From assembly GCA_023525975.1 (NCBI GenBank), contig CM042042.1, positions 6,269,501 through 6,333,500 of the forward strand: 64,000 nucleotides of DNA, in the 5' to 3' direction. A program made the position numbers and the translations under genes. The DNA comes from Smallanthus sonchifolius (lineage: Eukaryota; Streptophyta; Magnoliopsida; Asterales; Asteraceae). The stretch's first letter is position 1; every line of letters begins with the position of its first letter. Positions 35,029-45,771 of the stretch are shown here, in pieces. Under the pieces are notes generated by a model. The model was not told the DNA's origin and did no database searches. It saw only the letters and a program-made list of their open reading frames with translations.

Positions 35029-35308
35029 TTATGGACCAATTACCACTGATGGTGCAACTATTACCAACCAAATAGATCAGAAGCCATCTCTAGTGGTTCT
35101 AAACTCTAATAATCAAGTTTTGGGTTGTCCCAAATCTGCCAGGGGCGCTGCCCCCTTTACCCCCGTTATTATGGACCAATTACCACTGATGGTGCAACTA
35201 TTACCAACCAAATAGATCAGAAGCCATCTCTGGTGGTTCTAAACTCTAATAATCAAGTTTTGGGTTGTCCTAAATCTGTCAGGGGCGCTGCCCCCTTTAC
35301 CCCCGTTG
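35029..35308 (+). repeat. Tandem duplication, two 140-bp units
   Basis: A unit starting TTATGGACCAATTACCACTG and ending GCCCCCTTTACCCCCGTT occurs twice head to tail with a period of 140 bp and only a few differences. It ends 32 bp before the solo LTR. The phrase CAGGGGCGCTGCCCC contains a short palindrome. Confidence 0.9.
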
Positions 35309-36655
35309 TTTGCCGAAGCAATAAATCAAAATAATAAGCGTGTAAGGATCGAAACCCGGGAGGCCTCACTTGTTGGATTTACTCATTCACAAACAGTTCT
35401 TAAACTTGAATATCATAATAACGCAGCGGAAAATTTCATTCAAACATAATCATTAACATTGTTCAACATGCGGAAGCGTAACATAGTCTATTACATAAAC
35501 ATAAAATAAGCTAATCATAACGGGATGCCAATTTTCATATCATCCGGGTAACTCATCAAGCTGCCCAGCATCACCATCCATCATCATAACCTGCCTTAAC
35601 CTGCATGTGCATACTAAAAAGTCAGCTACGTTGGTGAGTTCTAGCTTTTCATAAAACCTTACTTCAAATATTTGCCAAAAACATATCATTAAACTTCATT
35701 AATAAAAGCATAAGAAAACTTCATTAATAAAAGCGTACGAAAACATGCAAAAACATAACATGACATCATAAACATAAGTCAACGAACATATCGAATCTGC
35801 GCCTTCTCGTAACCGTCAAATCCAAACGTCACATACTAGTGGAATAACCTAAAGATCACTACCACTAGGTCCATCAACACCGTACTATCCTTCGGGTGAA
35901 GAACTCCTAAGGCCCGATACTTAGGTTATTCAACACCAAACTTCAAGCACGGCATCACAAGGATGACACGTACCAAACTTCAAGCATTGCATCCCGTAAG
36001 GCACAAGTACCAAACTTCAAGCACGACTACCCCGTAAAGTAAATCGTACCAACTTCAAGGATCACGATAATCCCCTTGGTGACCGTCATCACCCCAATTG
36101 TACAACAGTTGGCCAGCCTCAAAGGCCCCTAAAAGGTAAAGGCCCATAACATACTTCTCATACCCATAACCTTCATTCCCTAAGGAATATTGGCAGATTC
36201 GTTCGTTTATGACTTTCGTAAACATTCACTTCTTTTTACTTCAAAACTTCAGTTAAAGCATTCGTACGTTTTATTAAAAATCATTCCTTTATTCATAAAC
36301 ACTTCATAAACTTCTTTTGGCAAAATATTTCATAACCACTTCTTTCATAACCCTTCCTTCCAAAACATCGTTCATAAACATCATTTTATAAAACGTCACA
36401 TACAACATTCATAAACATCGTTTTATAAAATAGTCACATCGTTACGTATGCACATCAGCCCAAAAATATTATTCAAAACATTTAAAAGAGGGCTTATAGA
36501 ACTCACCGGATAAGCTAATCTGGGTTGTCCTAAACAAAGGTCCCACAACTTCACTTCCGATCTGAATTGATTAGTTAAATACATATCAGACCAAATCCCG
36601 ACTCTAACGGTTTAACCTTCTAAACATACCGACTTTACCTAATCAGCCTGATACC

Positions 36656-36853
36656 TGCGCACTTAGCAAGTGCGCATGGCCTTGTTCTTGCGTACTTAAT
36701 AAGTGCGCAAACTTTGCTTCATGCGTACTTGATAAGTACACAGGACCCTCTTCATACGTACTTGATAAGTATGCAGAACCCTCCGCAGGATCCTCTTCAT
36801 GCGTACTTGATAAGTACGCAGAACCCTCTTCATGCGTACTTGATAAGTACACA
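36656..36853. repeat. Array of six short hairpins inside the solo LTR
   Basis: Six inverted repeats with stems of about 8-10 bp and a 3-base loop lie at 36656, 36688, 36722, 36755, 36800 and 36833. The common form is GCGTACTTGATAAGTACGC. The copies at 36656 and 36800 are perfect. The others have one or two changes, in part compensated (for example ATACGTACTTGATAAGTATG). Most are linked by AGGACCCTCTTC-type spacers. Confidence 0.88.
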
Positions 36854-37208
36854 GGATCCTCTTCATCGAAAAAACCCTAACATTCGCATTCGGGTCTGAT
36901 CACGTCACGATCTCGAACTTGTTTACATTCAAAACATTTGCTTTTCATTAAGGAACTCAAATCTATGTTTTTCTTCCAGTTTCATCCGTAAAAACGTTAC
37001 CTTTTCATCCAAAACCCGAAAAACCCCAAAACGAACAAAAACTTAGATCTAGGCCAGATCGTTACCGGTATCAAGCTTCTGATTCGGAGGTTCCTCTCAC
37101 GAGCTATGGAGCAACACTTTGCTAAAATCTTTGATCGATCCGCCAACTTTCTCTCTCTACGGTTTCTCTCTCTAGATGTTGCAAATGAGAGAAAGGGTGG
37201 TGACTTAG

Positions 37209-37220
37209 GCTATTTATAGG
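37209..37220 (-). promoter_or_regulatory. LTR TATA box
   Basis: On the minus strand CCTATAAATAGC lies about 115 bp inside the LTR start, where the U3 promoter of an LTR retrotransposon is expected. Confidence 0.6.
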
Positions 37221-37339
37221 GGAGGCTCCCCTATGCTCGCCCCTTCTAGCCTGCCGGCCCATCCGGCCCGGCCCGTCATGCCTCGTTCGTTTATTCCGTT
37301 ATTATAACTGTCGTTTTATTTTTGGGATGTTACAAAGCG

Positions 37340-37969
37340 TGCACTCAACAGCTCCTAACTCGTAGAGTTTTTTTTCCTGATTCTTCTTTGATCTTAAGTA
37401 AATCCTAACTACCTATATAAATGGATGACATTAAAATCAACAACACCCTTCCCTTCCACAATTATGTCCACACTACGTAGATATAGCTTTCATGCACAAT
37501 ATACAAATACTTACACGGTTCTCGAAGTTCTCTACTTAATACCGATTTTGTATTAAACACGTCTCATGTTATAAATAATATATTACTCTAACTAAATCTT
37601 TTTTAAATTTATAATATCCTATTATCAAATTAACCAAATTAACAAGGTAAAACTTTGTAACAAATATTTGTTCAATTCTCCTTGAAACAACATCCACCAC
37701 TTTTGCCAAATTACCCATCACCATCAATCCCCACCACTACCTAAGCAAACACAAAAAAAAAAGCAATATACAAAAGATCCAATGTGTTGATAAATTTGAT
37801 ATATATTTAAATTTTAAAATGATTAAAATAATAAGAAACATCAATTTGTAGAAGGTAGGTCTCCCTCATATACACCTTCTATTTATATATGTGTGTATAG
37901 TTAGGTAATTAAAGGGTGAAACTAAAAGAAACATATAAAAGAGAAAGAAACATAAGTTTTCTAGGGTTA
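37340..37969. other. Promoter region of the SPIRAL1-like gene
   Basis: It is an AT-rich region with no gene. The solo LTR ends 635 bp before the ATG and points away from the gene. A TATATAT-type stretch near 37885-37895 could serve as TATA box. Confidence 0.35.
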
Positions 37970-38398
37970 ATGATGAACAAAAGGAACAATAATTCCGGTG
38001 GAGGGCAAAGTTCTTTAGGGTACTTGTTCGGTTCCGGTGACTTAGGGCAACAACAAAACCATCAATCTAAAGCTTCATCTTCTCCGGTTTGTATGCCGCC
38101 TTACGGCACCGACGACAAGGAAGAGAAGTCACCGGAAAAAGCCCCAACTCCTCCCAAGAAAGATGATCCCGCCGGTTCTTTTAAGAATTATATCTATCAT
38201 GCTGGAGATGGTGATAATAAGTCCACAGGTGTTCTAGTGACTGTAAGTCTTTTTAATTTCATCATCTTTAATTAATTAATTCATTTTGGATTACTTTTTG
38301 ATTATTTTCCGGTGGTTAATTAGGGCCGGCCGTCAACTAGGGTTAGATCAGTTCCTGGTGGAGATTCATCTCTTGGCTACTTGTTTGGAGAGAAGTGA
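37970..38398 (+). CDS. SPIRAL1-like microtubule-associated protein
   Basis: Two exons, 37970-38242 and 38324-38398, give 115 residues. The protein has the two signature ends of the family: SSGG/GGGQSSLGYLFGSG near the N-terminus and RPSTRVRSVPGGDSSLGYLF at the C-terminus. The Ser/Pro/Lys-rich middle has KNYIYHAGDGDN where relatives have a short NNYxRADGQN-like stretch. SPIRAL1 proteins of about 100-120 residues bind cortical microtubules and promote straight, anisotropic cell growth. The longer N-terminal reading from 37916 depends on a GTG and is not used; ATG ATG at 37970-37975 is the natural start. The intron (81 bp) sits at the usual place before GRPSTRV. Confidence 0.9.
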
Positions 38399-40221
38399 TG
38401 ATATGATCTTTATAATAAAATAATAATACTAAACCTAACCACATATATATACATTTTCATGAAATAAAAAAGATCGACCTTTTGTATCCGATCGGAGATT
38501 AAAAATCAAATTTGCCTCAAAGATGCTGACGTCATTTTCCGGCTGAATTAATCTCAATGTGATGGGATCCAATGGCTCATATTTCTTGTGGTTTACTTAT
38601 ATAGAAGTGATATGTTTAATTAGGGTTTTTAAGAGTGTTCTGGTTTGTGTTTACGTTTTAAAGTTGCAGTTTTTTTGTGACATAACTAAGATATATAATG
38701 ATTTGTAATGAATGTGTGTATTATTGTGATATTTGTGAACTCTTGGGGTTGTATGACTTCAAAAGTTTTATTTTTCAAAGAAGCTATATATGCTTAATTT
38801 TTGAAGAATATATAACTTGTACTTCTTGAGAAAATTATCTGTATATAACTATATAAAAAGATTACAAATATAAATAATTTGTTCTCAAAACAACTATAAA
38901 TAAAAGAATAAAGAACTATTTTATTATTAATTTTATTATAACTGAATTTAAAATAACAACAATAATATGGAGAACTACAATCTTTTTCCAAGTAAGTTTT
39001 ATTTGAATGTTTTTCATTGATTTTCTGGTACATTATTTGGCAATATTCTTGAATTTATAATTCAACATCTTTGTTTAACAAATCATATTCTATAGTTAAG
39101 GAGTTCAAGTTTCGAAGAAATAACCTTTGTTGTTAATTAGGGTTGACAATTTCTGCCACGAACTTGTTAACACGACATGGCACGTTAATTAGGTTGCGAA
39201 GAAATAACATGTCTCGTGTTTGACCTTTGGTTTGGGTCTTAAACATGTCGACACGTTAAGACGGTTAAAATCGTGTCTAAACAGGTTAAAGACAAGTTAA
39301 CATTCTATTTGCATCTAGGCTCAACCCAAGTCAGTCACCATCTTTAATACTTTTATGTGTTTTTATTTTAAAAATGTTTAGGATTAATTTATCATGTTAA
39401 TGGACGTTATGATTCGACTTTTTAATCTTTTATGAACATTTAGCATTTTTTCTTTCATTACATATATGATATTTATCCTCTCTCTAAACAGTTTTTTAAA
39501 CATGTCCCCTGTTTCTAAACACGTCGTGTTCGTGTTTGAGAAAAATGACACGATTAGTTATCGTGTCGTGTTTGTGTCAAACACTACAGTTCATTATATC
39601 GTATCTTATCGTGTCATGTCTGACCTGTTATATGAACAATAATATTAAGCACAATTTGAAGAAATAAGTTATAGGGTTTTGAAATCACAGATCCCACTAA
39701 TGTAACATGTAATTTTTGTATTACATCCTTTCATGAATTGGTTATCTATATGATATGAAACCTTAAAAAATTGTAATCGTTTGTTTTTCTTTTGTTTTTT
39801 TAATGGCCTGTTATACACATGTCATTGACAATCTAATATTACATCATTTTTAACAGTCGTTTGAGGTCTTCATAAAGTTACCTAATAAGCCTGAAAGAAA
39901 ATTACAAGCAAAAAAGATAAAGTTTTATACTATCTAAGTGAGAAAAAATAAAATTAATAAACGAGAACTCTAGATGAATACATTTGATAAAGTAATTTAA
40001 TTTCTATATATGAATCATTTGTAATTATTAATTATAGATGCTTCAATTCCTTTAAATTTATAATTATAAGTGTAACAAGTTTTATTATTTTTGAAGGCTG
40101 TAAGTTATAAATGTGGCTGTTATTTATCTTTCACATACATTTGCATGAATTGCAAATAAATAAATATGTATAATCTCTATATATTTATTCTATTGAGTTA
40201 TCACACCGTTAGGTTATTTAA
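38399..40221. other. Intergenic stretch with a probable MITE
   Basis: No gene is seen. Between about 39140 and 39640 the sequence is full of ACACGA/CGTGT words. Its two sides (GGGTTGACAATTTCTGCCACG and GTCGTGTTTGTGTCAAACAC) are roughly complementary, as in a known style of plant MITE. Ends are not resolved. Confidence 0.4.
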
Positions 40222-40230
40222 TTAAATAAA

Positions 40231-41516
40231 GAATTAATTCATGTGGTTTACACGAATTTCACTTTTAACTCGTATGAATAAGAAACTATAATTTTGACCT
40301 AATAGTTTGTTTGATTGTAACAGAGAAGACCCCTAAAATAGATGGAAGTTATCTTTTGATGTTAAATTATTTAAAATTACATATATACCTTTTATATATT
40401 AAAAACTAAAAAACAATATAAATACCCACCCCACCCCCACCCCACCCATCTTCTCTCTCTAACCCACCCTCACCCTACCCTACCCCACTCTAAGCCACTG
40501 TTCTTCTTCTTCCTAACTCCGGCGACCATTATTTCCGGCCACCTCCACAAATCAAATCCTTGGGTGGCGCATAAAGGGCAGTGGGTTTCAAGCAAGGAGT
40601 CCAAGTGAGATAGATCGAGTAAGAGATGCGAGTTTTCTGGCGGCTTCACAGATCTGGGTTCGGGTAGGCAGTTTTGGTATGCTTTTTTTTTTACGGAGAC
40701 TCTCTCATTCATATCCAGGTAGGCAGTTTTGGTATGCTTTCAAATTGATTTTGTTGATGAACATTATATTTGGGTTTTGGGTTTCAGTGTTCTTGAATGT
40801 TATGGGTTCTAGTAAAGATTCAATCTTTAGGTTTCTTTGTAGGGGCATGAGTTTAGGGGCATGAAATTGATGATCGGAAGAAGGGATTAAAGGGGTTATG
40901 AGATCCTCAGCTGCTGCCATTGTTTTGAGTGCAAAATTGGGTCAAAATTTATTGAAAGATTGACACCAGTTGACGCGAATTTGTAAGGGTATTTAAAGAT
41001 TGTGACTCAGAACAATCAATTTACAGAGTATCAGGTGTGTTGTAATTCAATTGAAGGTCAAACAATCTAGTCCATGAAAAAAAGGATTGCTAAAGTACAG
41101 TGGAAACAAAATTCTTTACATAAGTTTGCCGGAGACGGGGGAGATTCCGGTAGGGAAGAGTTTGTTGGAGATGGGTAGTCCGGCGGTAGATGCCGATGGT
41201 GAAGTTCTGGTGGTCTAAATGACCGGAGCAAGGGGAAGAGAGAGGGGGTGGATGGTTTAATTTTAAGGTTAGGTGGGGTCCATCAATATAAGATATTATT
41301 TTAATTTTAGTTTTATATTTTTAATAACATTTATTTAATATTACGAGTGTTTTAGTTATTTCACTTTTATTTAACTGAAAAAGTTAACATCCATCAATGT
41401 TAGGGGTCATCTTTGTTATAATCGTACAAACTATTGGGTCAAAGTTATAGTTTTCTATTTCTAAGGAGCAAAAGTAAAATTCGTTTAGACCACATGGCCA
41501 TCCGTGTAATTAATTC
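40231..41516. mobile_element. Non-autonomous MULE, 1.3 kb
   Basis: It has inverted ends GAATTAATTC and GAATTAATTAC extending imperfectly over about 110 bp. A perfect 9 bp duplication TTAAATAAA flanks it (40222-40230 and 41517-41525). The interior is richer in GC and contains the frame 40920-40705 on the minus strand (MAAAEDLITPLIPSSD), which may be captured host sequence. A 22-bp direct repeat (AGGTAGGCAGTTTTGGTATG core) occurs inside at about 40661 and 40718. Confidence 0.88.
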
Positions 41517-41886
41517 TTAAATAAATAAAAAACATATACAACGTTTAAAATAAACGAGGTCATCAAAGCAAGAAGCCCCACCATGCCCTCTCATTAATGG
41601 AACACCAATACATGTCTCCTTCAAGCTTTTTCTATAGACTGACAAGACATGCTAATCTCACAAATCAAATTAGTCCACTTCTTTAATTAGGTCGTTTTAT
41701 ATATGTCTACTTCACAAAACAAAATTTAAGTTATAATAACAAGTAGCTTAATTATGTAATATTTTAATATATATATACATATATATATATTCAGGATTTT
41801 CTTCCTTACTTTGCTTAGTGATTGACTCATGAATGGATCACTTTTTTTTCAAGAGATTTTCACATTAATTTTGCACCGCCTTATTA

Positions 41887-42776
41887 GAGTAATATTCGTT
41901 TTTGGCCCCTGTGGTTTAGTCTGTTTAACCCCTTTTAGTCAAAAAAAATAATATTTTAATATATTAACCCCTATGGTGGTATTTTTGTAACAATTTCAGT
42001 CCATGACAATAACCTTGTTAATTTTTTTTTTGTTTTTTAGGCTTTTTCATAAAAACTTTTCTATTTTTTAAAAAACGTTTTCTTTATTTTTTTAAATCAT
42101 TTTTGAGTTTTTTTTTTGTAAAAATGGGTTTTTAACCTTTTTAAAACGCTTGTTAGCTTTTCTGAAAATATATTTTTTCATAAAAAAACGATTTTAAAAA
42201 CATTTTTTTTTGTTTTTTATAAAAATATTGTTAGCTTTTCCATAAAATGTTTTTATAACTAATTTAAAAACGTTTTTTTTGTTTACTTTTTTAAGTGAAC
42301 TAGTTTTTAACTTGGTGAAGTATTTATAAAAAAGGTGTTTTTAAAATAGTTAAAAAAATATTTTACAAAAAAGATAAAAAAACGTTTTTATAAAAAAATT
42401 AAAAATATATATATTTTTAGAAAAGTGAAAAAGAAAAACGTTTTTAAAAAGGTTCAAAAATACATTTTTACGGGAAAAAACTAAAAAAAAATGATTTTAA
42501 AAAAACAATTTAAAAAAGGTTAAAAAACGTTTTTAAAAAAGTAGGAAAAAAAATTTTATGAAAAAGTTTTTATTGAACTTAAAAGGTTAAACTAGTTCAC
42601 TTACAAATAAAATAACTAAAATTCCTTATACTTAACAGAAAAAGTTAACAGGGTTAATGTCATGGACTGAAATAGTTACAAAATTACAACCTCAAGACTA
42701 AAATGTTAGAAGATTCCTTTTTAGACTATAAGGGTTAAACAGGCAAAACCACATGGGCCAAAAACAAAATTTACTC
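41887..42776. mobile_element. Non-autonomous MULE with AAACGTTT-rich core
   Basis: Inverted ends begin GAGTAATATTCGTTTTTGGC and GAGTAAATTTTGTTTTTGGC. A perfect 9 bp duplication GCCTTATTA flanks it (41878-41886 and 42777-42785). The core 42000-42600 is almost only A and T, made of degenerate AAAACGTTTTTA-type units on both strands, so most of the element can fold back. Confidence 0.92.
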
Positions 42777-43111
42777 GCCTTATTATAAAAATTGTTAACT
42801 AACACAACATGATCTTTTAAGGTACACGGTTTACTCCAATTACAAAAGTCTTCACTTGTAAAAGTATCACTTCCACCTTGAATACCAACATTTTCTTTAA
42901 ACAAGTAACAACATAAACAATATGTTTTGTCTTCTTTAATTAATACTACACTCTAACCACTCATATTTATCAAACCAGTCTGCATTAAAACGTCTCCGGC
43001 CACCACTAGAATAGTCTTTCCATGGTTTTAAATTTTAATCAATAATTAATCTTTTAAAAAAAAATATTGAAAGGTAATTGATTAGACAATTTTGATAATT
43101 GATCCAAATAC

Positions 43112-43190
43112 CACCTGTAATGGCACCATAGCATATGGCGCCTCACCAGTGAGGATCTCCCATAACACAATTCCAAAAGAGAACACATCA
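43112..43190 (-). pseudogene. Protein-kinase gene fragment
   Basis: The minus strand reads DVFSFGIVLWEILTGEAPYA, the subdomain IX region of a Raf-like or related plant kinase. After this the frame departs from the family, as if bases were lost. There are no other kinase domains nearby, so it is a scrap. Confidence 0.65.
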
Positions 43191-43763
43191 ACATGTAACA
43201 ATATGTGATTAGATTTTTTTAAAATCACTATTTATGAATTTAAAAAAAAAATTGCAAATATAAACTTTATAAAACTTAGCCATACTCATTGCATAATTAA
43301 CATGTATAGTAACAATACTCACCTTCACATTCACCGTCAGTAAGTATGCAAAGTCATATACATAAACATCAATAACTAGTAACTTTGGCCTGAAGAGCAT
43401 GACACTTCTCTTCGACTGCAATTCAAGAACTGCCAGTCAAACGTGCCTGCAAACATCCGGTGACAGTTTATCAGCCTCACTTCCTTCTTGTTTCCTGAAG
43501 CATGATATAGTTTTTGTAAACATATTTAACAAAGTTAGTTATTTTTATTTTATTTATTTACAAAATATGTCCAGAAGTGTCTTGACCCAACCCGACCCGT
43601 TACTAAAAATTTCCAGATTATTTTCTTCACCATTGTTTTCAATCTCATTGGATCCGATGTGTACTGCATTCCTTGCATTTCTTTTTATAGTTTTTTTCAC
43701 GTTGCAAAAGGAAAAGAATAAACAAATTTAATCACATTTTCAAACAAAAACCTTTTGTTTTCT

Positions 43764-44240
43764 CTCAGCAGCAGCTTCTTTAGCCTTTGTCCAGCCAATG
43801 ATCCCTTCAGCAGGTAGATTCTGTGCATTCTGAAGATCATCTTGTTGGCCAAATGTCCAACTCGACATGTACTAAAAATTAAAATCATGTTTAACCATGA
43901 ACTCGTTTTGACCCGACCCACCAAGTATATCCTTACTGGTTAAGAAGCAAGCCAACAACAATAGATGGAACGGCAATCTGCAAAGTATTGGAAACCATTA
44001 GCTTTATGTCAATAAGCAATCTCTTTTCAATGAGCAGTAGTGACAATAAGCAAAGTATTGGAAACCATTAGTTTTACGTCAACAGATGGAACGGCAATCT
44101 GCAAAGTATTGGAAACCATTTGTATAAGGGAAGAAGCCATATACAAACCCCGTTGAAGGAAACCAAACGCAAAACCAGTTCCGGTAGAGACCGCCACCAC
44201 AGCGATACCACCACCGCGACCTAGGAAATAGTGGGGCGAT
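43764..44240 (-). pseudogene. Broken gene relic of unknown family
   Basis: On the minus strand, segments with protein character follow one another. TGTGFAFGFLQRGLYMASSL runs on to LIQMVSNTLQIAVPS; then MVSNTLQIAVPSIVVGLLLN; then, after an intron-like gap, FGQQDDLQNAQNLPAEGIIG followed by WTKAKEAAAERKQK and a donor site. The MVSNTLQIAVPS coding segment occurs two and a half times (43964-43999, 44049-44069 and 44083-44120), and stops lie between the copies. The protein looks like a small membrane protein, but I do not recognise it. Exon borders are uncertain. Confidence 0.4.
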
Positions 44241-44763
44241 ATGGCGACGACGACAACCGGTGAAGGAAACCCTAATTTGGTTCTCTGGTGTGAAAAGGGG
44301 AAAGAAAAATGCATTTTGGTTATCTGGTGTGAAAAAGGGGAAGAAAGTATGGTCCGGATCAAAAGCACACATAGCTTGTACATGCTGCATTCCATCTTGC
44401 ACATCCCTGTAGACACTATTCCTTCCCCATGTCTTTTAAATAGGTTAATAATAATATAGTTTAAGGAAGGTCTTTAATCTTCTCGACTTGCCTTTACAAC
44501 AACGTTGGCATTTTATCATATAAGGAGAAAAAATTAAGATTTAAATTCAAATGGTTTTAAATCATCTTTTTAAAACTTATCTTTATCCTTAAAATTATAA
44601 AAAAATAAACACTAGAATTTTAAATATACATATTTCTTAACCATTTCTTTAAAATTATAAGGATAAATAATAAAATGTGAGAGGTTATTAAATAATTTTT
44701 TTTATAGAATGATAGTTTTTGTTTTCATTTAAATTATAAAAATAAGTAGCGTTCTTTCGTGTT

Positions 44764-45702
44764 TTCACTGCCCCATGACCTTATTACCTAAGAACTCAAT
44801 TACCAACGTCGGTGGCAAATGTCACCGACGCATTTAGTCCTTCAATTTTGTTATAATTACCATCTAAATCCTCAACTTTCTAAATTTTTTATTCGACCCC
44901 TATACTATATATTATATATGCTTCTAACCATATTAATTTTTTACTAAATTTTATCTTATCTAATAACTTTAGTTCGTTAACTTTTTTTCAAATCACTAAA
45001 TATATTTTTTAGGTATCGTTGGTTATACCGACTAGCGGTAATGTGCTGGTACCAAGAAAAATGAGATCGACACCGACTAAAGAACATCGATACCATTGTA
45101 TAATTGTCTTTGTTACTAAATGTTTTAACGAGTTTGTTGTTTCAATGTTAAGTAATGTTTACGTCGCAACGTTAATTTTATACGTTTCTTTTTGTTCTTA
45201 ATCACGCTAATATGACGTCTGGTTTAATAATAACCCTCCAGCTTTCTCTATTTTCATATACTACCCTTCAACTTTCTAAATTTTAAACATACCCCTCAAG
45301 TTTCTAAAGTTTTAAATTTACCCCTTTACAAAATTCTCAACTCAACTTTTCAAATTTCTAAACTTTCAAGTTTACCTTCAAATTTCATTTCTTTTTTCTT
45401 TTACCTTTTTTTATATTCGTTTGTGTTAGTTTGTTTTATTTTTAATTTATTTTTTCTTTAATAAATCTGTCGTTTCAATGTTAACTTTCTATTCGCGCCG
45501 CAATTTATCAATTTTTCGATCTCCAGAACCGAATCATGGCAACGTCGTACGTTTCTTTAATAGACTTAGTCACGTTATTATCTTCATCGCAACACGTGTA
45601 ACAAGGTTCATGACCCCGTCACATCACATGGGTATTAATTATATAATTAAACACGTTAATATCACCGTAAAGTCTCGCCGCAACACGGGTGGTATTTTCT
45701 AG
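44764..45702 (+). mobile_element. Helitron-like element next to ISPF
   Basis: The 3' end reads CGCCGCAACACGGGTGGTAT followed by TTTCTAG and a T. This is a GC-rich stem region, then CTAG and insertion before T, as in Helitrons. Interior words (CTGGTACCAAGAA, GGTTATACCGACT) recur inverted near 58810-58860 in the second Helitron-like region. A hairpin GTCGGTGGCAAATGTCACCG... sits near the proposed 5' end at about 44808. The 5' terminus (TC near 44764) is a guess. There is no Rep/helicase coding, so it is non-autonomous. Confidence 0.5.
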
Positions 45703-45771
45703 TTCTACCCTCAAAAGCAAACTCACTCTTTTTCTCTCACACACACAAAAACTGAAAAACACACACTAGCC

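Larger units (their letters stand above)
35341..37334 (-). mobile_element. Solo LTR, 2.0 kb
   Basis: On the minus strand it runs from TGTAACATCCC to GGTTTCGATCCTTACA, with TG...CA ends. It is flanked by an exact 5 bp duplication AAGCG (35336-35340 and 37335-37339), as LTR integrases leave. No internal region or second LTR is present, so recombination between two LTRs has removed the body of the element. It contains a TATA box and the hairpin array at 36656-36853. Confidence 0.9.

Noticed and set aside
36656..36853. CRISPR-like array
   Set aside because: The units are hairpins with near-constant spacers inside a plant LTR. There are no unique spacers or cas genes.
37916..37969. N-terminal extension of the SPIRAL1-like protein
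   Set aside because: It begins with GTG; the ATG pair at 37970 fits the family's start.
44241..44459. Plus-strand 72-codon frame starting MATTTTGEG
   Set aside because: It overlaps the minus-strand gene relic, is short and shows no family match that I recognise. A real small gene is not fully excluded.
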